This document shows, piece by piece, positions 17,313 to 25,725 of a stretch of 64,000 bases of DNA. Positions within the stretch are counted from its first letter, which is position 1. Each line of letters begins with the position of its first letter. Source of the stretch: Bacillota bacterium (lineage in GTDB: Bacteria; Bacillota; Clostridia; Lachnospirales; Lachnospiraceae); contig JAEZVF010000008.1 of assembly GCA_023443225.1 (NCBI GenBank), positions 25,150-89,149 on the forward strand, given 5' to 3'. A model generated the notes under the pieces. The model did no database searches and was not told the origin of the DNA. It saw nothing but the letters and a program-made list of their open reading frames with translations. Position numbers and translations under genes: made by a program.

Positions 17313-17337
17313 TTAGGAGGTAGCACAATTATTGATG

Positions 17338-17352
17338 TATTTTCTGAATATC
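17338..17352 (+). promoter_or_regulatory. CodY-box-like operator upstream of codY
   Basis: TATTTTCTGAATATC matches 12 of 15 positions of the known CodY box AATTTTCWGAAAATT. It lies 73 bases before the codY start and downstream of the candidate promoter. GGTAGCA and TGCTACC flank it as an inverted pair, forming a possible hairpin around it. Autoregulation is inferred. Confidence 0.5.
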
Positions 17353-17424
17353 TGTCAAGTTGCTACCTAATACTTAGATATGATGTGGAGTATTCTATTA
17401 ATTAGGATGCTGGGAGGTTGTTAC

Positions 17425-18195
17425 ATGGGTGTACAATTGCTAGATAAGACACGTAAGATTAATAATCTTTTGCACAATAATAATTCACATAAAGTTGTAT
17501 TTAATGATATATGTGAAGTATTAAGTGAAATACTTGAATCCAATATTCTTGTGATAAGTAAAAAAGGAAAAGTGTTGGGTGTTAAGAACCGAGATGATAT
17601 CACGGAAATCAAGGAATTGATTAAAGATTCTGTAGGGGGGCATATTGATTTATTATTGAATGAAAGATTATTAAACATTCTTTCTACCAAGGAGAATGTA
17701 AATCTTGTAACCTTAGGCTTTGAATTTACTCAGGATAATCACTATCAGGCAATCATTATACCGATAGATATAGCGGGGGAAAGACTAGGTACATTGTTTT
17801 TATACAAAGCCGGTAGACCATATAATATAGATGATATTATATTGAGTGAATATGGTACTACGGTCGTCGGCCTAGAGATGATGCGTTCTGTGAATGAAGA
17901 GAATGCTGAAGAAAGTAGGAAGGTTCAAATTGTAAAGTCTGCTATTAGTACATTATCTTTTTCTGAATTGGAAGCAATCACACATATCTTTTATGAACTT
18001 GAGGGCAGTGAAGGGATTTTAGTTGCCAGCAAAATTGCAGACAGAGTAGGTATTACACGTTCCGTAATTGTTAATGCATTACGAAAATTTGAAAGTGCAG
18101 GAGTAATTGAATCTAGATCCTCAGGCATGAAAGGAACTTATATAAAAGTTCTTAATGATGTTGTATTTGATGAATTAAATAAATTAAATAAGTAG
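17425..18195 (+). CDS. codY: GTP/branched-chain-amino-acid sensing repressor CodY
   Basis: Global regulator that represses nutrient-starvation genes when isoleucine/leucine/valine and GTP are plentiful. It has an N-terminal GAF-type domain (about 1-155), a helical linker and a C-terminal winged helix-turn-helix with ASKIADRVGITRSVIVNALRK. ATG 17425 has GGGAGG seven bases upstream; the earlier ATG at 17380 has none. The length of 256 residues is standard. Its position immediately before flgB matches Bacillus, where CodY controls fla/che expression. A terminator follows, so the flagellar operon is probably separately initiated. Confidence 0.97.
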   Translation: MGVQLLDKTRKINNLLHNNNSHKVVFNDICEVLSEILESNILVISKKGKVLGVKNRDDITEIKELIKDSVGGHIDLLLNERLLNILSTKENVNLVTLGFEFTQDNHYQAIIIPIDIAGERLGTLFLYKAGRPYNIDDIILSEYGTTVVGLEMMRSVNEENAEESRKVQIVKSAISTLSFSELEAITHIFYELEGSEGILVASKIADRVGITRSVIVNALRKFESAGVIESRSSGMKGTYIKVLNDVVFDELNKLNK

Positions 18196-18231
18196 TTTAT
18201 CTTGTTAATATAAGATATTTCGATAAAAAAC

Positions 18232-18274
18232 AAAGGGATTTGTGATTTTTATTCAATCATAAGTCCTTTTTTTT
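18232..18274 (+). terminator. Rho-independent terminator after codY
   Basis: AAAGGGATTTGTGATT (from 18232) pairs with AATCATAAGTCCTTT with small internal mismatches, followed by a run of eight or more T residues. Confidence 0.8.
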
Positions 18275-18293
18275 GATATCATTTTACATAATA

Positions 18294-18309
18294 TAGTATT
18301 ATTATACTA
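18294..18309 (+). promoter_or_regulatory. 16-bp palindrome upstream of the flagellar operon promoter
   Basis: TAGTAT-TATT-ATACTA is a perfect inverted repeat ending 16 bases before the -35 element of the fla/che promoter. The position suits an activator or repressor site; the cognate protein is unknown. Confidence 0.4.
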
Positions 18310-18325
18310 ATTTCTTAAATATATC

Positions 18326-18354
18326 TTGTGTTTTTGTTAAAAAATCATTATAAT
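18326..18354 (+). promoter_or_regulatory. Candidate sigma-A promoter of the fla/che operon
   Basis: TTGTGT (18326-18331), 17 bases, TATAAT (18349-18354). Transcription would start about 20 bases before flgB. The operon appears to be housekeeping-driven, with sigD encoded near its end for late genes elsewhere. Confidence 0.6.
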
Positions 18355-18382
18355 TAGCTTATGTTATGAAAGGGGTGCTTGT

Positions 18383-18772
18383 ATGATAGGATCAAATTCT
18401 TATAATTACATTAATATTCTAGACAAGGCTTCAGATGCCAGTTGGGTGAGGAATGAAGTAATAACAAATAATATTGCCAATGTTGATACCCCCAATTACA
18501 AACGAAAAGACATTGTATTCGAGGATTATCTGGCTCGTGAATTGGAAGGCAGTGGTTCTTTAGATCGGAAAGTAGCAAATGCAAGGCTTAGTTCTCTGAA
18601 TGCTACCGGCTATACGGATCGTGTCGATTTATCTTATCGTCTAGATGGAAATAATGTCGATATTGATACAGAAAATGCAGCTCTTGCAGAGAATCAAATT
18701 CGGTATTATACATTGCTTGACGCTATGACACAGGAATTTAGTAGAATTAGAACTGCTTTATCAAGTAATTAG
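18383..18772 (+). CDS. flgB: Flagellar basal-body rod protein FlgB
   Basis: Proximal rod subunit secreted by the flagellar export apparatus. The 129-residue protein carries the rod signature NNIANVDTPNYKRKDI (about residues 31-46) and the C-terminal helical zipper region. AAAGGGG lies eight bases before the ATG. It is the first gene of the operon, followed by flgC after 11 bases. The assignment over FlgC is by order and by the diverged N-terminus. Confidence 0.96.
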   Translation: MIGSNSYNYINILDKASDASWVRNEVITNNIANVDTPNYKRKDIVFEDYLARELEGSGSLDRKVANARLSSLNATGYTDRVDLSYRLDGNNVDIDTENAALAENQIRYYTLLDAMTQEFSRIRTALSSN

Positions 18773-18783
18773 GAGGTGACTAT

Positions 18784-19227
18784 ATGTCTGTCATGAATGG
18801 AATGAATATCAGTTCTAGTGGTATGTCTGCACAACGGCTGCGTATGGATATTATTTCTCAAAACATTGCAAATGTAAATACGACGAGAGATGAGAACGGT
18901 GATAGCTATAAACGCCAAATGGTGGTTTTTGCAGAGAAAAATGTACATACATTTGATAATGTGTTAAAAACAGCACAGGGTGGGACAACGGTTAGTAATG
19001 GAGTTAAAGTTACGCAGATTATTGCAGATGACAAAACTCCAATGAAGATGGTTTACGATCCATCACATCCAGATGCTGATGATGAAGGTTATGTAGCCTA
19101 TCCAAATGTGAATACAGTAACGGAGATGACGGACTTAATTGATGCCAGCAGATCCTTTGAAGCGAATGTAACAGCCTTTAATGCTACGAAAAATATGGCC
19201 TTAAAGAGTTTAGAACTTGGTAAATAA
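18784..19227 (+). CDS. flgC: Flagellar basal-body rod protein FlgC
   Basis: Proximal rod subunit of 147 residues. The N-terminal SSSGMSAQRLRMDIISQNIANVNTT motif and C-terminal VTEMTDLIDASRSFEANVTAFNATKNM are classic rod/hook family ends that form the coiled-coil D0 domain. AGGAGGTGA precedes the ATG. It assembles with FlgB and FliE on the MS ring. Confidence 0.97.
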   Translation: MSVMNGMNISSSGMSAQRLRMDIISQNIANVNTTRDENGDSYKRQMVVFAEKNVHTFDNVLKTAQGGTTVSNGVKVTQIIADDKTPMKMVYDPSHPDADDEGYVAYPNVNTVTEMTDLIDASRSFEANVTAFNATKNMALKSLELGK

Positions 19228-19240
19228 CGGGGGATGATAA

Positions 19241-19552
19241 ATGGATATCACAAATTTAAATAGTATATCTCGTTTGGGGACAGATGGTAATGCGCCACTT
19301 GCATTAAAGAAAACAAATCATAATGAGACATTTGAAAGTTTATTTCAATCAGCACTCTCCATGGTTAAAGAAACTGAAAGCCTAACAAATGCTGCGGAAA
19401 AAGAAGAAATTTCTTATGCTTTAGGGTTATCAGATAATATTCACGATTTACAGATTGCGCAGCAAAAAGCGAACCTTTCCTTGCAATACACTGTAACAGT
19501 GAGAAACAAGGTTATGGAAGCTTATAGAGAGATTATGAATCTCCAATTTTAA
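19241..19552 (+). CDS. fliE: Flagellar hook-basal body adaptor FliE
   Basis: Small secreted protein (103 residues) joining the MS ring to the rod. The C-terminal half, with IHDLQIAQQKANLSLQYTVTVRNKVMEAYREIMNLQ, is the strongly conserved FliE region; the N-terminus is variable. The start follows a weak GGGGAT site 13 bases after flgC. The order flgB-flgC-fliE-fliF is universal in Firmicutes. Confidence 0.95.
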   Translation: MDITNLNSISRLGTDGNAPLALKKTNHNETFESLFQSALSMVKETESLTNAAEKEEISYALGLSDNIHDLQIAQQKANLSLQYTVTVRNKVMEAYREIMNLQF

Positions 19553-19576
19553 CTCGATGGCTAGAGGAGCAGTAAT

Positions 19577-21172
19577 ATGATTGATAGATTAAAAAAAATA
19601 CCTGTTCAACTATTAAAACAATGGAATAAATATTCAAGCAAACAAAAAACCATCATAATTAGCGTGGTAGCTTTTGTTTTTTTGTCATTAATTATTTTAG
19701 TTAATGTCTTAAACAGGACTGAATATAAGACTTTAATTGTAAACGAAAACAAAAAAGATGTAAGTGCAGTAGCAGAGCTCTTAAAAGCGGAGGGCATTGA
19801 CTATAAGTTGGGAAATGACGAACTGACTATATTAGTAGATGCTAAGATGCATTCAGAAGCTCTTCTTTTAATTTACAGCAGTGATATACCGACAACGGGG
19901 GTTACTTTGGATAAATTAATGTCCAACAGCATTGATACTACGAATAGTGATAAAAAATTAAAAACACACTTATATTTTCAATCTGAGATTCGGATGACAC
20001 TAATGTCAATGAAAGGGATTGAAGATGCTCAGGTTACTTATGTTCCTGAAGATAATACCTTCAGTGTGTTATCGGATAAGCAGGATTATCCAGTCAGTGT
20101 TGCATTGACCGTAAACGATGAATTTGATGCTGCAAACGCAGAAGCGATAGCAGAATATGTTGCTGCATCTATTGGTAATAGAACAACAGATACGATAAAG
20201 ATAATTGACCAGGAAGGGAATTTACTATTTGGAGGAAAAGAGGATTTGTACTCTGCTAGTGCGAATTCGGTGTTGGATTATCGTGAAAAGCTTCAGAATA
20301 CTTACAATAATAATATCATCATGTTAATGATGAAACTTGGATATACAGATGTTCAGCCTATGTTTAACTGGTCATTAAAGATGGATAAGGTTAGCGAGAT
20401 GTATACCGAACAGATTCCTGCCGAAGGACAGGAACAAGGATTGTATAAGAATTATTATTCTTATGAAACCGAGAATACAAACAATAGTGGGAGTGGGGTA
20501 CCGGGAACACAGGCGAATGGTAATACTGACACTATGATTCAGGATGGTTCAAACAACAATTCCTCTTCTTCAACCCTGGAAATCGAATATTTGCCCAGTG
20601 AGCGGATTACCAATACAGAACGTGAAATTGGTGCTGTTAAACCAGAAGAATCTTCTGGTTCCATAGTATGTATTCGGGCAGTAACATATAAAGAAGATGA
20701 ATTAAAGTTACAAGGCGAATTGGATGATAAATCATTTGAAGAATATCGTTTGGAAAATATGGAAAAAAGGCAAATTGAGGTAACGCCGGAAGTCTATACT
20801 TTAGTATCGCAAGCTACTGGAATAGCTATTGAAAATATCTCAATCATGGCTTATGAACAACCAGTGTTTATTCCAAGTGCAGGGAGTGGAAGAGACTGGA
20901 CCTTCTATCTGCAAATTATTCTAATTATCTTAATTATTGCGTTATTAGTATTTGTAGTATTTAAGGGAACTTCTCCTATGGAGATTACAGAATTGGAACC
21001 AGAACTATCTGTAGAGCAGTTGTTAGCAACTACAAAAGAGAACCAATCCTTAGAAAATATAGAATTTACAGAACAGTCTGAGACGAAGAAGATGATTGAT
21101 AAATTCGTTGATGAGAATCCGGAAGCAGTTGCACAGTTGTTAAGAAACTGGTTAAATGATGAATGGAGTTAA
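19577..21172 (+). CDS. fliF: Flagellar MS-ring protein FliF
   Basis: Membrane ring protein on which the basal body is built. Two transmembrane segments lie at about residues 26-43 and 444-464, bracketing a large periplasmic/extracellular ring-building region. That region contains TEYKTLIVNENKKDVSAVAELLK and a Ser/Asn-rich variable stretch near residues 295-335. The short C-terminal cytoplasmic tail (to residue 531) binds FliG. GAGGAG precedes the ATG. Confidence 0.96.
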   Translation: MIDRLKKIPVQLLKQWNKYSSKQKTIIISVVAFVFLSLIILVNVLNRTEYKTLIVNENKKDVSAVAELLKAEGIDYKLGNDELTILVDAKMHSEALLLIYSSDIPTTGVTLDKLMSNSIDTTNSDKKLKTHLYFQSEIRMTLMSMKGIEDAQVTYVPEDNTFSVLSDKQDYPVSVALTVNDEFDAANAEAIAEYVAASIGNRTTDTIKIIDQEGNLLFGGKEDLYSASANSVLDYREKLQNTYNNNIIMLMMKLGYTDVQPMFNWSLKMDKVSEMYTEQIPAEGQEQGLYKNYYSYETENTNNSGSGVPGTQANGNTDTMIQDGSNNNSSSSTLEIEYLPSERITNTEREIGAVKPEESSGSIVCIRAVTYKEDELKLQGELDDKSFEEYRLENMEKRQIEVTPEVYTLVSQATGIAIENISIMAYEQPVFIPSAGSGRDWTFYLQIILIILIIALLVFVVFKGTSPMEITELEPELSVEQLLATTKENQSLENIEFTEQSETKKMIDKFVDENPEAVAQLLRNWLNDEWS

Positions 21173-21184
21173 AGGAGGGTGTAT

Positions 21185-22195
21185 ATGACTAAGAATGCTG
21201 ATATTTCAGGGTTACAAAAGGCTGCCGTACTTCTTATAGCTCTTGGGCCGGAGAAATCCGCAAGCATCTTTAAGCATCTGAAGGAAGATGAGATAGAACA
21301 GTTAACGTTGGAAATTGCGAATACACGAGGTGTTTCACCTGCAACCAAGGAGCAGGTATTAGACGAATTTTATGAAATTTGTCTTGCGCAGCAATATATT
21401 GCAGAGGGTGGTATCGCTTATGCCAAGGAACTTTTGGAAAAGGCACTTGGTGAAGAAAAAGCAAAAGACGTTATTGGTAGATTAACAGCTTCCTTACAGG
21501 TTCGACCATTTGAATTTGTGCGTAAAACGGATGCAAGTCAGATGTTAAACTTTATTCAGGATGAACATCCTCAGACAATTGCTCTAATTTTGTCTTACCT
21601 ATCATCAAGTCAGGCATCCTCAATTATTTCCGCATTGCCACCGGATAAACAGGCGGATGTTGCAAAACGTATAGCACAAATGGATCGTACCTCACCAGAT
21701 GTTATTAAAGAGGTAGAAAGAATATTAGAACGTAAATTATCCTCTTTAGTAAACCAGGATTATACAATTGTAGGTGGTGTAGATGCCATTGTATCAATTT
21801 TAAATACGGTTGACAGAGGAACCGAAAAGCATATTATGGAAACTCTTGAAATTGAAGAACCAGAATTGGCTGATGAAATCAGAAGAAAGATGTTTGTATT
21901 CGAAGATATTCTTTCTCTTGATGATAAATCCATACAGAGAGTACTTAGGGAAGTTGATAATAATGAACTTGCAGTTGCTCTGAAAGGTTCCAATGAAGAA
22001 GTACAGACAGTTATCTTTAACAATCTTTCTAAACGTCTCTCTACAATGATTAAAGAAGATATGGATTACATGGGTCCTGTAAGACTGAAGGATGTTGAAG
22101 AAGCACAACAGAAGATTGTAAATATTATTAGAAAACTGGAGGACTCCGCTGAAATTATTATTTCCAGAGGTGGAGGTGATGAGATCGTTGTCTAA
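21185..22195 (+). CDS. fliG: Flagellar motor switch protein FliG
   Basis: C-ring rotor protein that couples stator force to rotation. FliGN, middle and C-terminal domains are all present. The middle-domain motif EHPQTIALILSYL and the charged C-terminal helix FEDILSLDDKSIQRVLREVD contact FliM and MotA. ATG 21185 is used because AAAGGAGG (21171-21178) is too close to a GTG at 21179. The length is 336 residues. It overlaps the fliH start by eight bases. Confidence 0.97.
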   Translation: MTKNADISGLQKAAVLLIALGPEKSASIFKHLKEDEIEQLTLEIANTRGVSPATKEQVLDEFYEICLAQQYIAEGGIAYAKELLEKALGEEKAKDVIGRLTASLQVRPFEFVRKTDASQMLNFIQDEHPQTIALILSYLSSSQASSIISALPPDKQADVAKRIAQMDRTSPDVIKEVERILERKLSSLVNQDYTIVGGVDAIVSILNTVDRGTEKHIMETLEIEEPELADEIRRKMFVFEDILSLDDKSIQRVLREVDNNELAVALKGSNEEVQTVIFNNLSKRLSTMIKEDMDYMGPVRLKDVEEAQQKIVNIIRKLEDSAEIIISRGGGDEIVV

Positions 22196-23021
22196 TTTAA
22201 TTAAATCCAGATATGTTTATGTAAATGACGAAAATAAAAAGATAATTGACTCCAATGGGAAGAGTGAAGTCTTAAAAACGATTCAATTTAATCGTCAATT
22301 TGAAGCTGTTCCACAGAAGGACGAGCATTTCACTGATACAAACTCTGAAAAGGATAACGATGTTTTTACAGAAGGACTAAATGTAACAGTTATAGATGAT
22401 GCAGTATCAGAGGATGAAATGAATCAAATCCGCTTACAAGCAGCACAGATAATTACGGATGCTAACGAGCAAGCAGCGAAGATTCTTACCAATGCAGAAG
22501 AAGAAGCTAAAAGTTCAAGTCAAGCAGTGTTGGAAGAAGCTCGTCAAAAAGGGTATGAAGAGGGACTGCAAAAAGCTATGTCCGAAGTTAATCAGTTAAA
22601 AACAGAATTAGAGCAGTTAAAACAGAAACATAACAAGGATTACCTCGATCAATTAGCAAAATTAGAGCCAATGTTTGCTGACATTGTTGCAGAATTGGTA
22701 GAAAAAATAACGGGGGTAATCGTAAAAGATAAAAAAGAAGTCATTCTTTATCTAATACATAATTCTATGACAGAAGCCGATAACAGTAAATCTTATACAA
22801 TTAGGGTTTCTAAAGATGAATACGAACTTGTTTTATCAAAAAAAGAAGAGTTAAATGACCTCGTGCCTAAAGATGCGGTAATAGATATTATACTGGATAA
22901 GAATTTAAGTGAAAACCAGTGCTTGATTGAGACGGATACAAGAATGATTGATTGCAGTCTTGATGTTCAGCTTACTAACTTAATTCAAGACATAAAACTT
23001 ATCTCGAAACAGAAAGAATAG
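22188..23021 (+). CDS. fliH: Flagellar export ATPase regulator FliH
   Basis: Cytoplasmic dimer that controls FliI and tethers it to the C-ring and export gate. TTG 22188 gives the usual FliH opening SNLIKSRYV, 11 bases after GGAGG (22172-22176). ATG 22179 is only two bases from that site and would add RSL. The middle (about residues 85-155) is a Glu/Gln/Ala-rich coiled coil, and the C-terminal domain resembles V-ATPase E subunits. It has 278 residues. The stop/start overlap with fliG implies coupling. Confidence 0.88.
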   Translation: MSNLIKSRYVYVNDENKKIIDSNGKSEVLKTIQFNRQFEAVPQKDEHFTDTNSEKDNDVFTEGLNVTVIDDAVSEDEMNQIRLQAAQIITDANEQAAKILTNAEEEAKSSSQAVLEEARQKGYEEGLQKAMSEVNQLKTELEQLKQKHNKDYLDQLAKLEPMFADIVAELVEKITGVIVKDKKEVILYLIHNSMTEADNSKSYTIRVSKDEYELVLSKKEELNDLVPKDAVIDIILDKNLSENQCLIETDTRMIDCSLDVQLTNLIQDIKLISKQKE

Positions 23022-23034
23022 AAGGCAGGTAGTT

Positions 23035-24345
23035 ATGGTTACTGTAGATGTTGCAAAGTATCGTAAGTTACTGGAAAAGTCCTATGATAAGACATTGGGA
23101 AAAGTTATTAAGGTAGTTGGACTAACAATAGAATCCATTGGTCCGGATGCGAACCTGAATGATTTGTGTATTATCATGTCAAAGGATAAAACGAAGACTG
23201 TCATGGCAGAAGTTGTTGGTTTTCGTGATGACAGAATTTTATTAATGCCATACGGTAACATAGAAGGCATTGGTGTTGGAAGTACTGTTGAATCAACATT
23301 ACAGCCATTAAAGGTTCAGGTAAGTGAAAATCTTCTTGGTAAAACCTTAGATGGACTAGGGTGTCCTATCGATGATTCGGAATTAGAGTATGCAGAAGGT
23401 TATTCCGTGGAGGCAATGCCACCCGATCCTTTGAAAAGAAAATTAATCAATGAAGTTCTTCCTTTAGGCGTGAAAGCAGTAGATGGTATGATTACCGTTG
23501 GAAAAGGCCAAAGAATTGGAATTTTTGCTGGTAGTGGTGTGGGTAAAAGTACTCTACTTGGAATGTTTGCTAGAAATACAAAAGCAGACATAAATGTAAT
23601 TGCTTTGATTGGAGAGCGTGGTAGAGAGGTTCGAGAATTTATTGAACGAGATTTGGGAGAAGAAGGTTTAAGGCGTTCTGTAGTTGTAGTTGCGACCTCC
23701 GATAAACCAGCACTCATTAGAAAAAAAGCAGCAAAAACAGCAACAGCAATTGCCGAATTTTTTCGTGATCAGGGCAAGGATGTATTACTTATGATGGACT
23801 CTCTCACTCGTTTTTCTATGGCACAGAGGGAAATCGGACTTGCTTCTGGTGAACCACCGGTATCAAGAGGCTATCCACCAAGTGTATATTCAGAGATGCC
23901 AAAACTACTTGAGAGAGCAGGTAACTCTGAAAATGGTTCCATAACCGGTTTATATACTGTGTTGGTAGATGGTGATGATTTCAACGAGCCAATTACAGAT
24001 ACTGCCAGGGGAATCCTGGACGGTCATATCATGTTAACAAGAAAGATGGCGAATAAGAATCATTATCCTGCAATTGATGTTTTGCAGAGCATCTCGCGTG
24101 TTATGTCAACAATTGTTACGAGTGAACATAAGCAGGTAGCTGGCAAATTAAAGATGGTTCTGGCAACTTATAATGAAGCAGAAGATTTGATTAATATCGG
24201 TGCATATAAAAGCGGTTCAAATGCAAACATTGATTATGCGATTTCTAAAATCGAGGCTGTGAATGATTTTCTAACACAGGATGTGTATGAAAAACTGGAC
24301 TATAACGAAACAGTAGATGCTTTAGTTGAAATATTTGCAGAATAG
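23035..24345 (+). CDS. fliI: Flagellum-specific ATPase FliI
   Basis: ATPase of the flagellar type III export system, homologous to F1 beta subunits. The P-loop is GSGVGKST (residues 166-173), with later GERGREVREFIE, MMDSLTRFSMAQREIGLASGEPP and the C-terminal helical bundle. It works with FliH and FliJ, its immediate neighbours. The 436-residue length is normal. The ribosome site is weak (AGGTAG). Confidence 0.98.
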   Translation: MVTVDVAKYRKLLEKSYDKTLGKVIKVVGLTIESIGPDANLNDLCIIMSKDKTKTVMAEVVGFRDDRILLMPYGNIEGIGVGSTVESTLQPLKVQVSENLLGKTLDGLGCPIDDSELEYAEGYSVEAMPPDPLKRKLINEVLPLGVKAVDGMITVGKGQRIGIFAGSGVGKSTLLGMFARNTKADINVIALIGERGREVREFIERDLGEEGLRRSVVVVATSDKPALIRKKAAKTATAIAEFFRDQGKDVLLMMDSLTRFSMAQREIGLASGEPPVSRGYPPSVYSEMPKLLERAGNSENGSITGLYTVLVDGDDFNEPITDTARGILDGHIMLTRKMANKNHYPAIDVLQSISRVMSTIVTSEHKQVAGKLKMVLATYNEAEDLINIGAYKSGSNANIDYAISKIEAVNDFLTQDVYEKLDYNETVDALVEIFAE

Positions 24346-24355
24346 TGGTGAATGA

Positions 24356-24817
24356 ATGGCAAAGTTTATTTACAAAATGGAAAGTATTTTGAACATAAAG
24401 TATAAAATGGAGGAGCAGGCAAAAACAGCATATGGCAATGCACGATTACGATTGACTCTAGAGGAAGAAAAGTTAGAATCCTACCGTCAGCAAATGTTTC
24501 AGTATCAGAATGAGATAAGAGAAGTAATGGTGTCCAGTCTGAAGCTTATAGAAATCAAGCGTTTAGAGAATGCTGTAGAAACTATGAAATTCTTTATAAA
24601 ACAACAACAGCTAGTTGTAAAACGCGCAGAACAGCAGCTAGAAGCAGCGAGAATACGACTTCGTGCAGCAATGATGGAACGAAAGACTCATGAAAAATTA
24701 AAAGAAAAGGCGTTTGAGAATTTTAAGTTAGAATATGAGGCTGAAGAAAGAAAAGAAGTGGATGAGTTAGTCAGCTTTAAATATAATAATCCTACCGATA
24801 GCCTGGAGGAAGTATAA
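24356..24817 (+). CDS. fliJ: Flagellar export chaperone/stalk protein FliJ
   Basis: A 153-residue almost wholly alpha-helical coiled-coil protein rich in Glu, Lys, Gln and Arg. It follows fliI and is expected to insert in the FliI hexamer like the F1 gamma stalk. Sequence conservation is poor, so the call rests on coiled-coil composition, length and position. The last base of its stop is the first base of the next ATG. Confidence 0.88.
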   Translation: MAKFIYKMESILNIKYKMEEQAKTAYGNARLRLTLEEEKLESYRQQMFQYQNEIREVMVSSLKLIEIKRLENAVETMKFFIKQQQLVVKRAEQQLEAARIRLRAAMMERKTHEKLKEKAFENFKLEYEAEERKEVDELVSFKYNNPTDSLEEV

Positions 24818-25578
24818 TGGCAAGAAAGAATAAATCACTAGATAATAATAATGAAAAAAGTAAAGGAAGCAAGATATTAGCTGCAATCATAGGACTTGTA
24901 ATCGTAATAGTCTGGCTTGCGATATTTGTTGTTTTAATAAAGCTGGATTTTGGAGGTTTTGGAAGTTCCATATTACGGCCTTTACTAAAGGATGTTCCTG
25001 TAATTAATAAAATCCTTCCCAATGTTTCTGATGAACAGATAGCATATGAAAATGATTATCCTTATACAACATTGGAAGAAGCAGTAGCCCGAATTAAAGA
25101 ATTAGAGGTAGAAAATGAGGCGTTGCATTCAGGAAACAGTTCTGACTCCGATCGAATAAAGGAATTGGAAACAGAATTGGCAAGATTAAAGGTATTCGAA
25201 GACAATCAGTTGGCATTTGAAGAGCGAGTGTTAGAATTTGAAAAAAATATTGTATTTGCAGATCAAGCTCCTGATATAGAAGAGTACAAAACATACTATG
25301 AAAGTATCAATCCTACAAATGCAGAGGAAATTTACAGACAAGTAGTTGAACAGGCTCAAGCTTCCGAGGCAATTCAGAAAAAAGCCGATATTTATAAAAA
25401 GATGAAGCCAGCTGCTGCTGCTCCCATTTTGGAAGGTATGACTGCAGATATTGATTTAGTTGCACAAATGTTACTTTTAATGAAACCAGATGAAAGTGCA
25501 TCGATTCTTGCTGAGATGAATTCTACCATGGCAGCAAAGATAACCAAGAAAATGTTTGATATGGATCAGGCAAATTAA
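24817..25578 (+). CDS. ylxF: YlxF/MotE-like membrane protein with MgtE-N-like domain
   Basis: Not an ion transporter: it has one membrane anchor (about residues 21-45). A coiled coil rich in Glu/Leu follows (about 85-150), then an MgtE intracellular-domain-like helical repeat containing KMKPAAAAPILEGM and LMKPDESASILAEMN. This matches YlxF of Bacillus and the MotE/FlbB group. MotE is a stator or MotC chaperone in other bacteria, but the role in Firmicutes is not established. The TAATG junction with fliJ means coupled translation; fliK follows. Confidence 0.8.
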   Translation: MARKNKSLDNNNEKSKGSKILAAIIGLVIVIVWLAIFVVLIKLDFGGFGSSILRPLLKDVPVINKILPNVSDEQIAYENDYPYTTLEEAVARIKELEVENEALHSGNSSDSDRIKELETELARLKVFEDNQLAFEERVLEFEKNIVFADQAPDIEEYKTYYESINPTNAEEIYRQVVEQAQASEAIQKKADIYKKMKPAAAAPILEGMTADIDLVAQMLLLMKPDESASILAEMNSTMAAKITKKMFDMDQAN

Positions 25579-25607
25579 GTTTAAGTCATGTCAATTGGCT
25601 TATGGTG

Positions 25608-25642
25608 TTTTCTATTTACATCGTATCTACACGAATAGAAAA
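25608..25642 (+). promoter_or_regulatory. Hairpin between ylxF and fliK
   Basis: TTTTCTATT (25608-25616) pairs perfectly with AATAGAAAA (25634-25642), with an inner TCGT/ACGA stem. There is no U-tract downstream, so it is not a classical terminator within the operon. Confidence 0.5.
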
Positions 25643-25672
25643 TACTTAAGTATAAAAACCCATTATTTGTAC

Positions 25673-25687
25673 GCGTGCAAAGCACGC
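25673..25687 (+). repeat. GC-rich hairpin, copy 1 of a repeated intra-operon element
   Basis: GCGTGCAAAGCACGC folds into a 6-bp stem. With the following AG it differs from the copy at 32215-32231 only in the three-base loop (AAG versus GCA within GCGTGCA-nnn-CACGCAG). It lies about 40 bases before the fliK start. Confidence 0.6.
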
Positions 25688-25725
25688 AGATGGAGGTCAA
25701 ATACAAAAGAAAGGAGGAATTGCCA

